Of a stretch of DNA of 64,000 bases, positions 54,601 to 64,000 are shown one piece after another (the stretch's first letter is position 1; every line of letters begins with the position of its first letter). The notes under the pieces are model-generated. The model searched no databases, was not told where the DNA came from, and was given only the letters and a program-made list of their open reading frames with translations. The position numbers and the translations under genes were made by a program. The DNA is from Roseivirga sp. (GTDB lineage: Bacteria; Bacteroidota; Bacteroidia; Cytophagales; Cyclobacteriaceae), in contig JAJCYM010000069.1 of the NCBI GenBank assembly GCA_029262895.1, positions 1-64,000 of the forward strand, in the 5' to 3' direction.

Positions 54601-55935
54601 AAGGCAGTCAATGATCTTACGCCACTTCCAGGTGGAACTGTACAGTTTACCATCTCTGCCACAAACAACGGTGCAAATACTGCCCAGAGCGTTCAGGTGA
54701 CTGACCTATTGCCATCCGGTTATACTTATGTCAGTGACATTGTCACAGCAGGCACTTATAACAGCACAAGTGGGCTTTGGGATATTGGTAATATTACTGC
54801 TACCGCTACCCAGACATTGGTAATTACTGCGACTGTCAACACTTCTGGCGTTTATACTAACACCGCTACCATTACTCAAAACAATACCTTCGATACAAAC
54901 GCTGCCAACAATGCCGATAATGCTTCGGTAACGGTAGAAACATCAGATTTAAGTGTGACCAAAACGGTTGACAATGCTGTTACCAATGTTGGGCAAAATG
55001 CGACCTTCACCATCACGGTTTCAAATGCTGGATCAGATGCAGCAACCAACGTCAACATTCTCGATCTTCTGCCTTCTGGCTTCACCTTCGTAAGCGCAAC
55101 GCCAAGTCAAGGTACCTATACATCCGGAACAGGAGTTTGGGCAGTGGGAACAATTAACAATGCTGCAAATGCCAGTTTATCCATAGTGGCAACGGTTCTT
55201 TCTACAGGTACTTACCAAAACACGGCAAGCGTTCAGTCATTAGATCAATTGGATGCCAATGCTTCGAATGACAGTGCTAGCGAAACTGTTGATCCATCAT
55301 TTATTGATTTGGCATTGACCAAAACTGTGGACGTAATAGGAGCTAACGTAGGTGACCAGGTAACATTCACGCTTGGGCTGACAAACAACGGACCAGATGC
55401 AGCAACGGCCATCGCAGTAACTGATCTATTGCCAAGTGGTTATACATTCGTAAGTGCAACTCCTGGGCAAGGCACTTACGCCTCTGGCACTGGTGTTTGG
55501 ACTGTAGGTAACCTAGCCAACGGGGCATCCGTGAATATGCAATTGGTGGCTACCTTGAATGCTTCGGGTACACTTACCAATACGGCAACCGTGACCTCGG
55601 TTCCTGAATTTGACACGAATACTGCTAACAATACTGCTTCGGCAGCCGCAACGATTGAAAATGCCGATATCTCTGTGGCTAAATCGGTGAACAATCTGGC
55701 TCCAAACGTAGGTGAGTCAGTCACATTCACGGTCACTGCAAACAATGCCGGACCTAGTGATGCAGATGCTTTGAGCATTAAAGATCTTCTTCCAAGCGGA
55801 TTTACTTTCGTAAGCGCCACACCTTCCAGAGGCACTTACCTTTCAACATCGGGTATCTGGAATATCGGAACCTTAAACAATGCCGGAACCGCTACCCTCA
55901 CCATCAATGCCTCTGTACTTTCCACAGGTTATTAA
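33631..55935 (+). CDS. giant secreted repeat protein, FG-GAP/UnbV/cadherin-like/DUF11 (N-terminal 7434 residues)
   Basis: A huge exported protein, probably a surface or released adhesin. The signal peptide is about 1-27 ([18 protein letters not shown]). Seven FG-GAP/VCBS blades with DxDxDGxxD calcium motifs (about 50-420) form a propeller, followed by an ASPIC/UnbV-like domain (about 450-535). Four copies of a VCBS/cadherin-like repeat follow (about 560-690, 705-830, 845-970, 1190-1330). Ig/cadherin-like repeats (about 1550-1880 and 2230-2670) flank thrombospondin-3-like Asp-rich segments (about 1887-1905, 2084-2190) and a galactose-binding-like domain starting NGSFELPG (about 1905-2075). A classical cadherin domain is at about 2677-2785. 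From residue 2891 come DUF11 units of about 120 residues. The frame ends at TAA 55933-55935 inside unit 38, where the repeat clearly should continue, and the same frame stays open beyond. Confidence 0.85.
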   Translation: MSITLSAKPLLLAVAGILYFTNLSLGQNFTNVAGNGQDASDIRRDKAGGFAFVDYDLDGDLDLLLNSDETNSNRRSYLFRNDNGVFIDVTSSVAPNLKDTRTERSAIWGDFNNDGFPDFAVNASDRITIFQNNSGSSFSVIQTITSLTNGLNVEGLGWMDYDNDGFLDLIIENHDSGIDIMKNDGASVSGNRFDQVTQNNVGASGTGAGGIGLPQNGSSTGDYMTVVDINNDGFMDIIARKEGTSTSSNADNNNYDLFLNDGDGTFTFNTSFNEDADNGNKGAIAVADFDGDGDFDFIWGPGSTSNTPTLYQQTSSGVFAAVSNPFVRSNSSALSDSGIDGIATGDIDNDGDIDVFFGDASGDGYLMLNNTASGAFLFNQPTNNNGLQVGDDTQAVAFVDYDNDGDLDVYVNIDNDRNQLWQNDLIGSGSEVATSGFADNYLNVIPQLDLGSGNTRSALGATVVLKDCAGTILSPIQEVNGGTGLGKQDSPILHFGLPNGPSASYIVSVSFLSSGGSRTVVEQTVTPSGLAALNLGSSTLEYEQTIIINNTNATSISCNTPPVLDLDASGAGTGFTTSFTENGGPVNITDTDVSVTDVEDANMASATITLTNRPDGALESLTVNGALPAGITAGVYNSTTGVLTLTGSASLADYQTALEQIQYANTDVAPDETARTITVVVNDGTENSNTATSTISVTGINSVPVIDLNGAAAGTGFSGAFTEGAGAVAIAGGDISVTDTDDTNIESVTITLTNILDGADESFSVNGALPAGITASAYNSTTGVLTLTGSTSLAAYQTAIQQIEYNNSNGDPADDNRLITILVNDGNDNSATATSTISVAKVNSAPALDLDGSAGGNDFAASFTIGGFPSPIADSDATITDADDTNIESATITLTNILDGANESLRILGALPGGITASSYDSGTGVITLTGSGTLASYQTALNQIVYDNTDGTPDLTARSITVVVNDGDDSSNTATTTLSLFSAANLTGCETVGAGGNSSFAYAAISSTSGSGLNETITYSSIGTQGVTTVDMRVTSTAQSNTATNHGLSVSGDNASLSLNTASDVTLLYEFFETGTTTPISVSFAFLVSDLDGVSGAAGETFTMNTSDIAGFTTASTSNVLTTLNGSTLSFSGTQTQGSSDEAAIVQINIVSKTSFSITYSGGAFTSGSRDFTLDANGDLTFTSPVCGPPFVDLDGDNSSTDINNGFITAFSLGGTAIPIADTDATVNDLNDVEITGATITLTTRPDGTDETLRAFGTLPTGITASSYNSSTGVITLSGTASKSDYATALNQIVYENTASSLTTSDRTVTVTVTDGTSTSRVSTTTIGIDNTPVCSTIPTQFFTSSSLSSGTDLQEGAIYRYTTTTTGVDALIEIVDINNAVIGELDATANGEARAFQPTIRVDNANVNSGTGFVDFKFTFVISGTTTPVQQTEFRTTFADIDASSSGRKEFVGVKTGQIFLESDTRLTRTFEDPFIVFRPTDNTGLAGVNNTEARNMVHLKHENVSQVEFRMGVSGETSTSPQLRLFSSDFSACLVLNFNNIVRTPESADKTVNVDEDGTLAFATTDFAFTDDDGHGFSAVIIASLPAVGTLFYNGVAVSASDITNETNFPDRTLFTYQPVADENGTSYASFQFKVMDNSGDAGTEISTNYTMTIDVNDVNDLPTTDDITSATAIRSDGVGSAIDDFTGADSDGTVVAFVIKTLPDPAHGILTLSDGTPITAGQELTVAEAAGLLFDPTGTYNGPATFTYAAKDDDGGEDASPATFTINISNTPPDTNDITNTASIASGQAGVDIDDLTGTDADGTVTAFIINTLPTTNQGVLTLSDGTPITVGQELTVAEANGLRFDPVSGFNGPASFSFSSKDNDGDTDSTPATYVLNIGIDTDLDGISDENDLDDDNDGIPDSEECPPILNGSFELPGDNLFGGATTFKVIAQNEVQGWGTTATDGKIEIWRTGFNGVPASVGDFFIELNANQVADMFQEINVAAGSVINWSVDHRGRNGTDVAEVKIGSSVATATTVQTMTDGNTAWGSYAGTYTVPDGQTTTFIVFSSVSSSGGSSSVGNFIDNVVTTVISGPGCNTDTDGDGIPNSLDLDSDNDGIYDLVEAGHLQADANNDGIIDGADTGSGTNGLFNALETVADNGVLNYTVKDTDGDGNLDSNELDSDNDGCFDTLEAGLSDTDKDGTLGTGAATVNSATGVVTSTAGYTTPTSTLGVFDFQNAALFSACNTPPTTGDITNSGLIVSNDAGVDIDDLTGADAEGSVTNFVIKTLPLASTGVLTLSDGTPITVGQVLTTAEAAGLKFDPAVTFTGNATFTYAARDDQGVEDATPATFTIPVSNTPPTTTDVTNTAGILSNAGATALDDLVGADVDGTVVGFLIKTLPPASEGVLKLLDGSVVSLGQELTTAEAAGLTFDPTSGFVGTTSFTYAAKDDDGAEDATPATFTINTLNSPPDSGDITNSNSILSTAGATDIDNLSTSDSDGTVVSIIIRTVPNASHGVLTLANGTVIIQGQSITPVEALGLRFDPSGTYNGPATFTYSAVDDDGAEDLTPGTFILNIDNTPPIVASNTITVNENVQDTPLGIATPTDPDSGNTFTIIVTSLPSLGAVTLADGTPVTLGMTLTSLQLTTLLYDAPEDYDGTSDPGDFGYSVNDGEFTENADVDIIINPVNDPPVATDATVSLLEDAVDGTTVHNLVATDPDTGDALTYEITGGNNTNIFAINPTSGEITLADGSQVDFETLMVYNLTVTVTDQGGLTDTANVTVNIGNVNEPPVVDGATVQAKQDQAYVFMSSDFLTNYSDPEGAAATDVKITELPIRGQLQLNGSPIAKDQVISLNDITLGNFTYVPPSGLSGDTFTDFKFTISDGVLFSIGNDSIIIDVVPLTSDLAVIKAVNPLNANAGQSVDFTITVTNNGPDLATGVALTDQIPSGFVFVSAAPTLGTFSSATGEWSIGNIANGTTVTLVITATANSAGDFTNVATISSTDNVDPDLGNNTATVNISTEAVDIQLAKSVDLSTQDVGDVVVFTVTATNAGPDVATGVIVTDELPSGYDFVSRTRTHGEYTNTTGLWNIGALASGETATLTIRATIKATGNFTNTASVIGLNQTDTNAANDQASTSAAPLLSDVAISKVVDNTTPTPGATVVFTISAVNNGTATAQGVEISDLLPTGYTFVSDTRTAGTYSATTGLWTVGSITAGATQTLIIQATVNTTGTYQNTATVTNNDTFDTDNTNDSASASVTVQTADVSVTKVASNLAANVGENVTFTITASNAGPDAATNVNVLDLLPSGFTFVSATESQGTYTSGTGLWAVGTINNAANATLSVVATVLSTGTYENTASVQSVDQLDPDPTDDSSSVTVTPANADLTIAKTVNQAGANVGDQVTFTITVTNNGPDAASGIQVTDQLPTGYTFVSATPVQGTYLSTTGVWTVGSLANGTSTSLDLVGTLNAAGTLLNSASITAANEFDTDNGNNTATAATAIESSDISVAKSVSNLAPNVGDNVTFTITVSNAGPDDADALSILDLLPSGYTFVSQNASRGTYVPGTGVWTIGTLNNAGTATLEVVATILATGTYANTATINGVDQADPDNTDNSSTVTPVPSGSDLNLTKAVDNPTPIAGDDVIFTVNLLNQGPSTATGVQVTDQLPNGYSIVSAVTSQGTYNQVSGVWDIASLPSTATATLTVRATVLATGSYTNTATVTDSDQFDGDNTDDTASAAVVLQSSDINLVKIVDNPSANVGENVTFTVTATNSGPDRATGISILDQLPSGYTFVSASPSQGTYVSQTGIWTVGQLNNAASATLSVIATVLSTGDYDNTATVSTLDQQDPDNTDDSSTASVVPPRADLSLAKTVSASSPNVGDVVTFTVTLTNNGPDAAAATGIEVTDRLPSGYTAGTITPSVGTYNTTSGIWAVSSLANGASATLTMNATVLAAGDFTNTAQITASDIFDPNTGDNTASASIVAQSSDLAITKSISDDTPNVGDNVTFTIRLTNNGTDPATGVTATDQLPSGYTFVSANTGFGTYNSTSGIWNIGSVAASQTATLEIVATVLSTGTYNNTVSITTSDQSDPVAGNNSATTTVDTQFADLNLTKVVDNATPTPGSDVIFTITVKNDGPDAATNVSITDQLPSGYTFVSGNASQGTFVNGTGLWTIGTLGNSASAVLSIRATVLASGDFTNTASVTSSDQFDTDAADNSASRSVTLQSSDINIAKTVNDNAANVGENVVFTVTATNDGPDAATNLEILDQLPSGYTFVSATSTQGTFTNTTGIWAIGTLANSETATLEVTATVLANGDFENTASVNSVDQLDPNSTNDSASATVTAPRADLNLMKTVSSTSPNVGDVITFTVTLKNNGPDVTDATGIAVTDQLPSGYTFGTATPSLGTYNETTGIWSVGTLAQNAQATLTVTATVLAAGNFTNTATVTANDVFDPNSGDNTASASIVAQSSDLSITKAVDDATPEVSDNVTFTISVSNAGPDAATGVAVTDAIPNGYNFVSSNTAFGSFNNTNGLWTIGSIANGSTATLEIVTQVLSTGTYDNTATISASDQSDPDAGNNTSTVNVAAQFADLNITKVVDNATPIPGSNVIFTITALNQGPNAATNIEITDQLPDGYVLVSATPSTGTYTASTGIWAISSLANSSSGVLTIVATVQSTGIFLNSATVTSVDQFDTDATDNSASATIALQTSDINITKVVDKPAANVGETVIFTITALNSGSDNATNLTITDKLPSGYTFVSATPSTGTYSSTTGIWTIGTLNNAASATLTVTATVLSSGDYGNKATVTTLDQKDPDSTDDTASATVVPARSDLAITKIVSNTNPNAGDIVTFTVTLTNNGPSTTAASGVTVTDLLPSGFTLGTATPSVGTYASGTGLWTVGTLANGASETLTITATVLSTGDFTNTAAVTAADQFDPNAGNNTATASIVTQSADLAITKMVSDATPNVGDNITFTLRVTNGGNDLATGVTVTDLLPSGYTFVSDNTSFGTYNSTTGVWTIGSITTSQTATLEIVGTVLSTGTYNNTASITTLDQGDPVTANNTATATVDAQFADLNMTKVVDNATPVPGSDVIFTVTVRNDGPDAATNVSITDQLPSGYTLVSSNASQGTYVSGTGIWTVGTLGNSASAVLSIRATVGSSGTFLNTASITSIDQFDNDGTDNSATATTTLQTADIALTKTVSNATANVGDNVTFTVTATNNGSDAATSLSVLDQLPSGYTFVSATSTQGTFTNTTGIWNIGTLNNGGTVTLEVIATVLSTGSFVNSASVNNLDQLDGTSTNDTASATVTAPRADLNLTKTVSNSSPNIGDVITFTVTLTNNGPSTASATGIKVTDQLPSGYTLGTATPSIGTYASGTGIWDVGSLAKDAQATLTVTATVLGAGDFTNTATITANDVFDPNSGDNTASASIVAQSSDLSVTKVASDDTPNVDDNVTFTITVSNVGPDAATGVAVTDQLPSGYDFVSSNTAFGSYNNGNGVWSIGSIANGASATLEIVAKVKSTGVYDNTATITASDQTDPVPGNNSAIETVVAQFADLNMSKTVDNPTPIAGANVIFTVTVLNQGPNAATNIEITDQLPDGYVLVSATPSTGTYTSSTGIWAIANLNSSSSGVLTIVATVQSTGTFTNTATVTSSDVFDTDGTDNAASSTVTLQSSDINITKVVDNTTANVGENVVFTVTALNSGADNATNLSILDQLPSGYTFVSATPSTGTYNNGTGIWTIGTLNNAANATLAITATVLSTGDYTNTASVNAVDQIDPDNTDNSASATVTAPRADLELTKIVSSNSPNVGDVITFTVTLTNNGPSTSSATGVAVTDALPSGYTLGTATPSSGTYASGTGIWTVGTIANGATETLTITATVLASGNFTNTASISAVDQFDPDAGNNTATASIVALSSDLSLAKVASDAAPNVGDNITFTLTLSNVGPDVATNVEVTDALPSGYTFVSSNTTFGTYTPSSGIWDIGTVSTAQTPVLTITATVLSTGTYNNTASITASDQSDPVSANNSATANVAAQMADLSITKVVNDATPAPGSQVTYTITLTNNGPDAATNVTVSDRLPSGLTFVSATPSAGTYDSGTGLWTVGTVANSSSAVLTLTGTVLTTGSFTNVANINSADQFDTDVSNNSANQGLTLQQSDIGITKVVDNATANVGTNVTFTITASNAGPNDATNLVINDLLPSGYTFVSQAASAGTYISGTGVWTVGSLSNAANATLTVVGTVLATGDYGNTASVSSVDQLDGNAANDQATQNVTPPRVDLSLAKVVDLPRVNTGNTVNFTITLTNNSTTTSSTGITVTDLLPTGYTFVSSTPSQGTYASGTGLWTVGTLAQSSNATLTLTATVNGAGDFTNSATITAADQFDTDSSNDTATASTVKQSADIAIAKTADNAAPQVGGQVVFTITATHTGDDEATGVTITDLLPSGYAFVSASTLTGSYSSGTGVWTIGTIPINGTATLTLTGTVLSTGTYNNTATLTTIDQADSNAGNDSATATVIPQVADLNMSKVVDNATPISGADVIFTVTVLNQAGTASATNVTVTDLLPSGYTFVSATPSQGTYASGTGVWTVGTLANAASATLTLRATVLSTGSYSNTATVTASDQFDDDGTDNSASAGVTVQTSDVNITKVVDNTTANVGQNVVFTISARNDGPSDVTNLIVSDELPTGYTFVSSTPSQGTYSSSTGLWTVGSVANGVTATLAITATVVNNGSNTNTASVSSVDQLDSDNTDNSASATVTPPIAELSMAKTVDDPTPIVGQTVVFTVTLKSEAGSTADATNVTVTDLVPSGYTFVSATPSIGAYASGTGIWTVGTLTNGSTETLSISATVNAGGDFSNVARITASDQFDPNLGNNTASVSTAAQTVDLAVTKTVDNATQDVGESVIFTVSLLNNGPDPATGVTVTDLLPSGYTFVSNTASHGSYVSGTGLWTVGGLANGETATLTMRTTINATGAYTNTATLTTVDQTESNAANDSDNAVSAPLLSEVALTKAVNDLTPLPGGTVQFTISATNNGANTAQSVQVTDLLPSGYTYVSDIVTAGTYNSTSGLWDIGNITATATQTLVITATVNTSGVYTNTATITQNNTFDTNAANNADNASVTVETSDLSVTKTVDNAVTNVGQNATFTITVSNAGSDAATNVNILDLLPSGFTFVSATPSQGTYTSGTGVWAVGTINNAANASLSIVATVLSTGTYQNTASVQSLDQLDANASNDSASETVDPSFIDLALTKTVDVIGANVGDQVTFTLGLTNNGPDAATAIAVTDLLPSGYTFVSATPGQGTYASGTGVWTVGNLANGASVNMQLVATLNASGTLTNTATVTSVPEFDTNTANNTASAAATIENADISVAKSVNNLAPNVGESVTFTVTANNAGPSDADALSIKDLLPSGFTFVSATPSRGTYLSTSGIWNIGTLNNAGTATLTINASVLSTGY
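35311..37630 (+). repeat. four-copy VCBS/cadherin-like repeat inside the giant gene
   Basis: Copies begin near 35315, 35735, 36155 and 37195; a unique domain of about 200 residues separates the third and fourth. Each contains ITDTDxxVxD-like, ATITLTNxxDG, GITAxxYNSxTGVxTLTG and YQTALxQIxYxNT segments. Three are contiguous and spaced about 420 bases. Confidence 0.8.
55933..55935 (+). other. in-frame TAA inside DUF11 unit 38
   Basis: The codons around it read ACA GGT TAT TAA GTC ATT TCG, where sibling units encode T-G-[TN]-Y-x-N-[TS]. No insertion or deletion is needed: the length is unchanged and the frame continues correctly on both sides. Changing a few A/T bases restores a typical unit. 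It is either a recent nonsense change, an assembly/base-call error, or a readthrough stop. Confidence 0.85.
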
Positions 55936-58900
55936 GTCATTTCGGCAGCGGTTGATGCTGTGAACCAAGCTGACGCTGATAACACCAACAATTCAAGTAT
56001 GGTGACGGTGGTACCAATGGTGGCCGATCTGAACTTGACTAAAACGGTCGACAATTCGACTCCTAACCCTGGAGATGATGTGATCTTCACCGTTAACTTG
56101 TTGAATCAAGGAACAAGCGCGGCAACGGGTGTTACAGTCACCGATCTTTTACCGAGTGGCTTCACATTGGTGAGTGCTGTTGCTTCACAAGGCACTTACG
56201 CTTCAGGCACGGGATTATGGACTGTCGGTAGCCTGGCGAATACGGCTACGGCAACGCTTACCATAAGAGCAACTGTCAAGACGTCTGGGGTATTCACCAA
56301 TACCGCATCTATCACCACTTCTGATCAATTCGATGGAGACAATACGGATAATACGGCAAGCGATGCGATTACTTTGCAAACTTCGGATATCAACATTAGC
56401 AAGGTAGTAGATAATGCTGTCGCTAATGTGGGTGAAAATGTGACATTCACCGTCACAGCCTTAAATGATGGTACGGACAATGCGACAAACCTTAGCATCT
56501 CTGATCAATTGCCTTCAGGCTTTGCCTTCGTGAGTGCAACACCATCCGCAGGCACCTATAACAGTGGAACTGGTGTTTGGAACATCGGCACCTTGAATAA
56601 CGCTGCAAATGCCACCCTATCGATCACTGCCACTGTACTTTCTTCAGGTACCTATACCAATACTGCCACTGTCAGTACACTCGATCAATTCGATCCAGAC
56701 AATACGGACGACAGTGCCTCTGAAACTGTAGTTCCTCCATTGGCTGATTTGGCCATTACCAAGCTGGTGAATAATGTTAGTCCGAATGTGGGAGACTTGA
56801 TCACATTCACCATCACATTAACTAATAATGGCACAGCCGCTGCCAGTGGTGTTGAGGTAACAGACCTTTTACCTTCGGGATATACAATTGGCACCGTAAC
56901 TCCGAGTACCGGTACCTATGTTGCCGCCACAGGTATATGGAGCGTTGGATCACTTGCTAATGCTGCAACAGCTACCTTGACCATCAACGCGACTGCCAAC
57001 TCAACGGGTGATTTCACCAATACCGCCACAATCACAGATGCCGATCAATTTGATCCAAATGTGGGTAACAACACGGCTAATGCCACCATTGTGACACAAT
57101 CAGCAGACTTGGCCCTAACGAAAGTTACGAGTGACGCGACACCAAATGTAGGCGATGAAATTACATTCACATTGACTTTGACAAACGCTGGAACCGACCT
57201 GGCTACGAATGTAGTAGTGACGGATTTACTACCTAGTGGGTATACCTTCGTTTCTTCCAGCACCACATTTGGTACCTATAGCGCCACTACAGGCCTTTGG
57301 AATGTAGGTTCAGTATCCACCACACAAACACCAGTCCTAACCATTGGAGCAAGTGTATTATCAACAGGTGATTATAACAACACCGCTACAATAACCGCAG
57401 CCGATCAAGACGACCCGACTACAACGAACAACAGCAGTACTGCCAATGTTGATGCGCAAACTGCGGATTTGAGTATTGTCAAATTGATCAATACTTCTAC
57501 ACCAATTCCAGGGGCACAAGTGGTATACACCATTACCGTGACCAACAATGGTCCTGATGCAGCAACCGGTGTAACAGTAAGTGATAGATTGCCTTCAGGA
57601 TTGACATTCGTAACGGCAACACCAAGTGCAGGTACATACGATTCGAACACAGGCATTTGGACAGTAGGAGGTTTAGTGAATAGCTCCAGTGCCACACTCG
57701 TATTGACCGGAACCGTGCTTACCACAGGGAACTTCACCAATGTGGCGAACATTGCAGGAGCAGATCAATTCGACACAGATATCTCAAATAACAGTGCCAG
57801 CCAGGGATTGACAGTACAACAGGCAGATATTGCCATTACTAAAGCGGTGGATAACAATACCGCCAACGTGGGCGAGAATGTCACTTTCACAGTAACGGTA
57901 GCCAATGCCGGACCGGATAATGCCACAGGCGTTGTAATCAACGATTTGCTTCCATCAGGTTATGCTTTCGTCAGTCAAACACCAAGTGTGGGAACCTATA
58001 ATTCAACCACAGGTGTATGGACCTTGGGTAGTCTTAACAACGGAAGTAATGCCACACTAACGATAGTTGGAACAGTACAGGCATCAGGCGACTATGGAAA
58101 TACGGCTTCTTTAGATGCTATCGACCAGATCGATGGTAACAATTCAAACGATCAGGATACAGAAACTGTCACTCCTCCAAGAGTTGATTTGAGCATTACA
58201 AAAACTGTTGACCAGGAACGTGTGAATACAGGAGATGAAATCACATTCGTCATGACTGTAACCAATAACAGCACTTCGGCAAGCGCAACGAGTGTTTCTG
58301 TTACGGATTTGTTGCCGACTGGCTACACATTAACTGGAAACACACCAAGTCAGGGTACCTACGTTACAGGCACAGGAGTCTGGACCATAGGCACCATTGC
58401 GAAAAACGCCATTGCTACCCTGGCCATTACAGCGACCGTAAATGCCAGCGGCAACTTTGACAATACTGCCACCATTACGGCAACTGATCAATTCGATCCG
58501 GATACTTCCAATGACAGCGCATCGGCAACTACCACAAAGCAAAGTGCAGATATCGCTGTGGCAAAAACGGTAAGTGATGCCAGTCCACAAATCGGTGATG
58601 AGATCACATTTACCATTACCGCAACTCACACTGGGGACGATGATGCTACCGGAGTTGCCATTACTGATGCGCTGCCAACCGGCTATGATTTTGTTGGTGC
58701 AACTACAGCTAATGGAAGCTATGACAGTGGCACTGGCATCTGGACGGTAGGTACCATTGCAACAAATACCACAGTTTCATTAACCATCACCGTTTCTACG
58801 AAATCTACTGGTACTTATGACAATACCGCCACCTTGACCGGTATTGATCAAGCTGATAGCAATGCGGGTAATGATGCAGCAACCGTAGTAGTAGTTCCAC

Positions 58901-61900
58901 AAGAAGCAGATTTAAACCTGAGTAAAACGGTGGACAATGCGGCACCAATTCCTGGTGCAGATGTCGTCTTTACAGTAACTGTTGAAAACCAGGGCGGAGG
59001 CCAAGCCACCAATGTGGAAATCACGGATCAATTGCCAAGCGGATACAGTTTGGTTAGCTTCTCTACCTCTCAGGGCACATACGTCACAGGAACCGGCATT
59101 TGGACTGTAGGATCTCTTGCCAATGGCGGAAGTGCCTCACTCACTGTAAGAGCCACTGTTCTGGCTACCGGCAATTATATCAATACAGCAACAGTCAGCG
59201 CATCCGATCAATTTGATGATGATTCCTCAGACAATTCAGCCTCAAGAGCGGTCGTTGTGCAAAGCTCAGATATCAGCTTAACTAAAGTGGTAGACAATTC
59301 CACTGCCAATGTTGGTCAAAATGTAATCTTTACCATTACGGCTAACAATGCAGGACCGGATGCGGCCACCAACCTTGAAGTGTTGGATCAATTGCCAGCA
59401 GGCTACACATTTGTATCTGCCAGCACAGCGGCAGGCACCTATAGCAATGCCACAGGCATTTGGTCGGTTGGCACCTTAGCGAACGGAGCCAATGCGACTT
59501 TGGCCATCACAGCAACAGTGGCCTCCACAGATGACAACCTCAATACCGCTTCGGTAAATGAGTTAGATCAAATCGATCCAAACAACACCAATAATTCGGC
59601 TACGGCAACCGTCACTCCTCCGGTCGCTGATTTATCCATAAGCAAAACGGTAAATACAAATACCCCAACCGTGGGCGAAGAGGTGATCTTTACGTTGACC
59701 GTAACGAGCGAATCATCGAGTACTGCGGATGCTACCAATGTGGCTGTGACTGATGTACTACCTGATGGTTATACCTTCGTAAGTGCGAATACAGCAAGTG
59801 GCTCTTACACTGCCGGCACGGGTATCTGGGATATCGGCACCGTAACTAATGGAGGCTCAGTAAGCCTAACCATCAACGCGACAGTGAATGCCACGGGTGA
59901 TTTGACCAATGTGGCGCGAGTGACAGCCTCTGATCAATTCGATCCGAATTTAGGAAACAACACTGCTACGGTCAGCACAAACTCACAAGCTATTGATTTG
60001 GCAGTGACTGTAACACCAGACGTTACCAGCCAGGATGTTGGTGGCAATGTGACCTTTACAGTAACCTTGACCAACAATGGCCCCGATGCTGCGACAGGAG
60101 TCATAGCCAATGATTTATTACCGACCGGCTTCGCCCTTGTATCGAGCACCCAGGATTTTGGAACATACGATGAGAATACCGGTACCTGGAATGTGGGTAC
60201 TTTGGTCAATGGTGCAACAGCCACCCTGACGATTGTAGGAACTGTTCAAAGCACAGGTGATTATACTGACGTCATTTCTGTGATCTCCGCAAATCAGACA
60301 GATTTGGCGAGTTCCAACAATCAGGCAAGCACCACTATCACGGCCCTTCTTTCCGATGTTTCCGTGACTAAGGTGGTGAGCAACACCACGCCAATTCCAG
60401 GAGAACAAATTGAGTTTACCATTACCGCCTCGAATGCCGGACCGAATAGTGCGAGAGAAGTGCAGGTCACTGACTTACTACCAAGCGGCTATACCTTCAT
60501 CAATGCGACCCGAACAAAAGGTACCTACGACAATACGACCGGTATATGGAATATCGGAACAATCGGCAATAGCAGCGTGCAAACACTGATCATCCGCGCT
60601 TCGGTGAATGCCTCAGGCACTTACTTGAACACTGCTTCAATCAGTAGAAATAGCACATTTGATACAGATAACAGCAATGACTCAGCCACCGCAACAGTCA
60701 CTGTTCAGGCGGCTGACCTGAGCGTTACGAAAGTAGTGAGCAATAGCGTGGCCAATGTGGGAGAAAATATCACATTCACCATTACTACGGCCAATGCAGG
60801 ACCAGACAATGCCACTAATGTGGAAATTCTGGATCAATTGCCTTCAGGCTTCACATTCGTGAGTGCTACTGCGAGTCAAGGCACTTACAATGCTACGAGT
60901 GGCGTGTGGAGTACCGGAAACGTGAACAATGCAGCGAATGCCACCCTGACAATAGTAGCAACCGTACAATCAACGGGCAACTTTACGAATACCGCTTCGA
61001 TTCAGCGTTTGGATCAAAACGATACCAACACAGGTAATGACACAGCTTCAGCCCTTGTGACTCCGCCAAATGCAGATTTGACTATTACCAAAATCATTGA
61101 TAATGCGAGCCCGAATGTCGGTAACAATGTCACATTCACCATTAGGCTTACCAATGACGGGCCTGATCAGGCTACAGGTATTTCCGTAACTGACCAGCTG
61201 CCTTCAGGCTTCACCTTTGTGAATGCAACGGAGAGTCAGGGCGCCTATGTTTCTGCCTCCGGCATCTGGACCGTAGGAAGTCTCGCGAATGGCGCAACCG
61301 CTACACTTGAAGTACTGGCAACCACATTGGCTACTGGTGACAGAACCAATACAGCCACGATCACTGCCTCAGATCAGTTTGATCCTGATAGTAGCAATAA
61401 CAGTTCAAGCGTTTCTTCTGGCATTCAAAACTCTGACATAGGCATTGCGAAAACCGTCAATAACCTTACACCAAATGTCGGGGATGTGGCAGTATTCACG
61501 ATAACGGTAAACAATGTGGGTCCTGATGCAGCAACAGGATTGCAAGTCACGGATCAACTGCCAAGCGGATTCACTTTTGTGAGTGCCACTCCTTCCAGAG
61601 GAACCTATGACAACACCACAGGACTTTGGAACATTGGAAGCCTCAACAATGCCGGGGTAGCCACTTTAACGGTAAATGCCACTACCCTATCGACAGGTGT
61701 CTTCCTTAACACTGCCACTGTTTCGGCAGCCGATCAAAACGATCCTGATGCCACCAACAATACCTCATCTGTAACTCTTGATCCGATGATTGCCGATCTG
61801 AGCATCAGCAAAGCAGTGGATAATGCCACACCGGTTCCGGGAGAAGATGTGATCTTCACCATCAACCTTTCGAATCAAGGACCGGATGCAGCAACTGGCA

Positions 61901-64000
61901 TCCAGGTAACGGATCAGATTCCTAGTGGCTTCAGCATTGTAAGTGCAGTGGCTTCACAAGGCACTTATACTTTAAGTACAGGTATTTGGGCCATCAGTAG
62001 CTTAGCAAATAGTGCAACAGCCACATTGACCATCAGAACTACGGTTCAATCTACAGGTGATTTTACTAATACAGCGACTATCACCGCGGTTGATCAATTC
62101 GACAGTGATAATACAAACAACACCGCAAGTGCATCAGTGACCTTGCAATCTGCTGACATCAACATCACTAAGGTCGTTGACGATGCCACAGCGAATGTAG
62201 GCGAGACTGTGATCTTTACAATTACTGCAACGAATCAGGGAACTGATAGAGCAACTGGCCTGACCATACTTGATCAGCTGCCATCAGGTTATAATCTGAT
62301 CTCTGCAAATCCAAGTGCTGGAAGCTATGTTTCTGCAACAGGCATCTGGACAATTGGCCAATTGACAAGTGGAAGTTCCGCCACATTGACTGTGACCGCT
62401 TCAGTACTTTCCAGTGGCACATACACGAATTCGGCAAGCGTCAATACATTGGATCAAATCGATCCTGACACAACAGATGATTCCACTTCAGCAGTGGTAA
62501 CACCACCAATAGCTGATTTGGCTGTAACCAAAATCGTGAGTAACTCCAATCCAAATGTGGGTGATTTAATCACTTTCACAGTAACAGTCCAAAACAATGG
62601 TTCTTCTACCGCTACCGGAATCGAATTGACAGACCAAGTGCCTTCTGGCTATACATTAGTAACGCCAACACCAAGCGTTGGAACCTATGATACCAACTCG
62701 GGCATATGGACATTGGGAAGTCTGGCTAATGCAGCTTCTGCTACCTTGACCATGACAGCCACGGTGAACGAGTCGGGTGACTTCACCAATACAGCACGCG
62801 TTTCTGCTTCTGATGTGTTTGATCCCAATGAAGGAGATAATACGGCCAGCGTGAGTATTATCGCACAGTCTTCCGACTTAGAAATTACCAAGTCCATTGA
62901 CGATGCTATGCCAAATGTCGGTGATAATGTGACTTTCACGATCAATCTGACAAACCACGGCCCTGACCCAGCGACAAGTGTTACGGCATTGGATCAACTA
63001 CCAAGTGGTTACGATTTCGTTTCTTCAAACTCCAACTTTGGCACCTACAGTCAAGCCACTGGCATATGGACCGCAGGTTCGATTGCCAATGGACAAACGG
63101 CTACTTTGACTATAGTAGCTACCGTGAATGAAACGGTTGACTATAGTAACACCGCCACAATCACTGGATCGGATCAGGAAGATCCTGAGGGGGCAAATAA
63201 CACCTCAACAGTAACTGTCACCACTCAATTTGCAGATCTGAATGTCTCGAAAACAGTGGATAACACCTCTCCTATTCCAGGGGAAGATGTGATCTTCACT
63301 GTAACGGTGTTGAATGAAGGACCAAACTCTGCCACAAATGTTCAGATCACCGATCTACTGCCTGATGGTTATGTACTGGTAAGCAGCAATGCCTCAGTAG
63401 GTACTTACACCGCTTCGACCGGACTGTGGACCATCAGCAGCATTGGTAGCACGGGAAGTGCGGTATTGACACTTAGAGCAACGGTTCAATCCACAGGTAC
63501 ATTCACCAATACCGCTTCTGTAACTGCTTCAGATCAATTCGATGTAGACAACACGGATAACTCAGCCTCCGAGTCTGTGACCGTTCAGGCTTCCGATATT
63601 GGCCTGACAAAAGCTGTAGATAATGCCACTGCCAACGTGGGTGAGAATGTGACTTTCACAGTGACAGCTACTAATAACGGAACAAATACGGCCACAGGAC
63701 TTTCGGTAAGTGATGTATTACCTTCAGGTTATACTTTCGTATCAGCAACGTCTAACCAAGGTATTTTCACAAGTGCCACTGGTAATTGGAACGTAGGAAC
63801 CCTCACCAATGCTGGTGTAGCTACTCTGGAAATCACTGCCACAGTATTATCAACAGGGGTGTATGAAAACACGGCATCGGTAAGCACATTAGATCAGGTG
63901 GATGGTATTCCTGGAAATGACACGGCATCGGCTACTGTCAATCCACCAAGGGCAGATTTGAACCTGACCAAAACTGTGGATTCGAACAATCCGAATGTCG
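55936..64000 (+). CDS. continuation of the giant DUF11 protein beyond the TAA (partial)
   Basis: Reading every codon from 55936 to the window end in the same frame, I find no further stop in 2688 codons. The segment holds the end of unit 38, complete units 39-60 and the start of unit 61. It has no signal peptide, and the first in-frame ATG is at 55999, inside a unit, so it is not a natural independent gene. It is best read as the C-terminal part of the protein that starts at 33631. The true C-terminus, with any anchoring or type IX sorting domain, lies right of the window. If the TAA is real and not suppressed, this part is a decaying remnant. Confidence 0.75.

Larger units (their letters stand above)
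42301..64000 (+). repeat. tandem array of about 61 DUF11 units
   Basis: Units average 361 bases (120 residues). Each starts [AS]D[LI]xxxKxV, has N-V-G-[DE]-x-V-x-F-T, a [NS]xGPDxAT core, [17 protein letters not shown], GIWxxGxLxNxxxATL, and ends with a DQFDxDxxxN segment. The first starts at 42301 and the 61st at 63955, where the window cuts it. Unit spacing is regular across the stop codon at 55933. DUF11 modules are Ig-like beta domains typical of long bacterial surface proteins. Units fall into classes that recur every 4, 8 or 16 units. Confidence 0.92.

Noticed and set aside
35142-62945. Many minus-strand open frames of 60-120 codons inside the giant gene
   Set aside because: They are shadows of the repetitive codon pattern on the plus strand: no start context, no recognisable domains, and they recur at the same place in each DUF11 unit.
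42301-64000. CRISPR-like regular spacing
   Set aside because: Period is about 361 bases, repeats are coding and diverged at third positions, and there are no short identical repeats with spacers or cas genes.

Overview
The window comes from a member of the Bacteroidota, most likely a Cytophagales-type marine bacterium. Signs are the TAnnTTTG/TTG promoter elements, a DUF2480 gene, the rpmH-rnpA-S41 peptidase run, the M61 and M1 peptidases, FG-GAP/ASPIC-UnbV modules and long DUF11 arrays. The assignment is an inference from gene content; no rRNA gene is present to confirm it.

Layout. (1) About 1-4,710, minus strand: a housekeeping run rpmH (too short for most ORF lists) - rnpA - S41 C-terminal processing protease - TSUP permease - tsaB - DUF2480, with a promoter before rpmH and a hairpin directly after the last stop. 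Two tandem leftward promoters and the first codons of a possible gene lie at the left edge. (2) 4,823-10,882: M61 peptidase (+), adenosine kinase (-), MBL-fold lipoprotein (-), secreted M1 peptidase (+) ending in a strong terminator. (3) 11,234-16,172: a two-gene signalling unit. The first gene is a 1225-aa hybrid kinase (GAF-PAS-PAS-PAS-GAF-HisKA-HATPase-REC-HPt). The second is a receiver fused to a kinase-like module whose phospho-accepting His is Asn. (4) 16,267-32,618, minus strand: a complete Tc (ABC-type) toxin locus, a fused TcB-TcC (SpvB/Rhs) gene followed by a large TcA gene. The TcC part ends in a 336-residue variable tail that looks like a circularly permuted NlpC/P60-type cysteine enzyme. 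(5) 33,043-33,267: tRNA-Val(GAC) on the minus strand with a terminator and a nearby partial copy of its 3' end. (6) 33,631-64,000 and beyond: one enormous secreted repeat protein. It has a signal peptide, a seven-blade FG-GAP propeller, an ASPIC/UnbV-like domain, cadherin/Ig-like and thrombospondin-3-like modules, then about 61 DUF11 units of about 120 residues each. An in-frame TAA at 55,933 interrupts unit 38. The same frame then stays open for the remaining 2,688 codons, so the intact product would exceed 10,000 residues.

How the genes may work together: the Tc genes encode a self-contained toxin injection machine (TcA pore, TcB-TcC cocoon carrying an enzyme). The giant protein is probably a cell-surface or released adhesin. 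Whether the two cooperate is not shown by the sequence. The strongest candidates for new biology are the toxin tail, the nested 4/8/16-unit organisation of the DUF11 array with its near-saturated synonymous divergence, the in-frame stop inside that array, and the His-less kinase.
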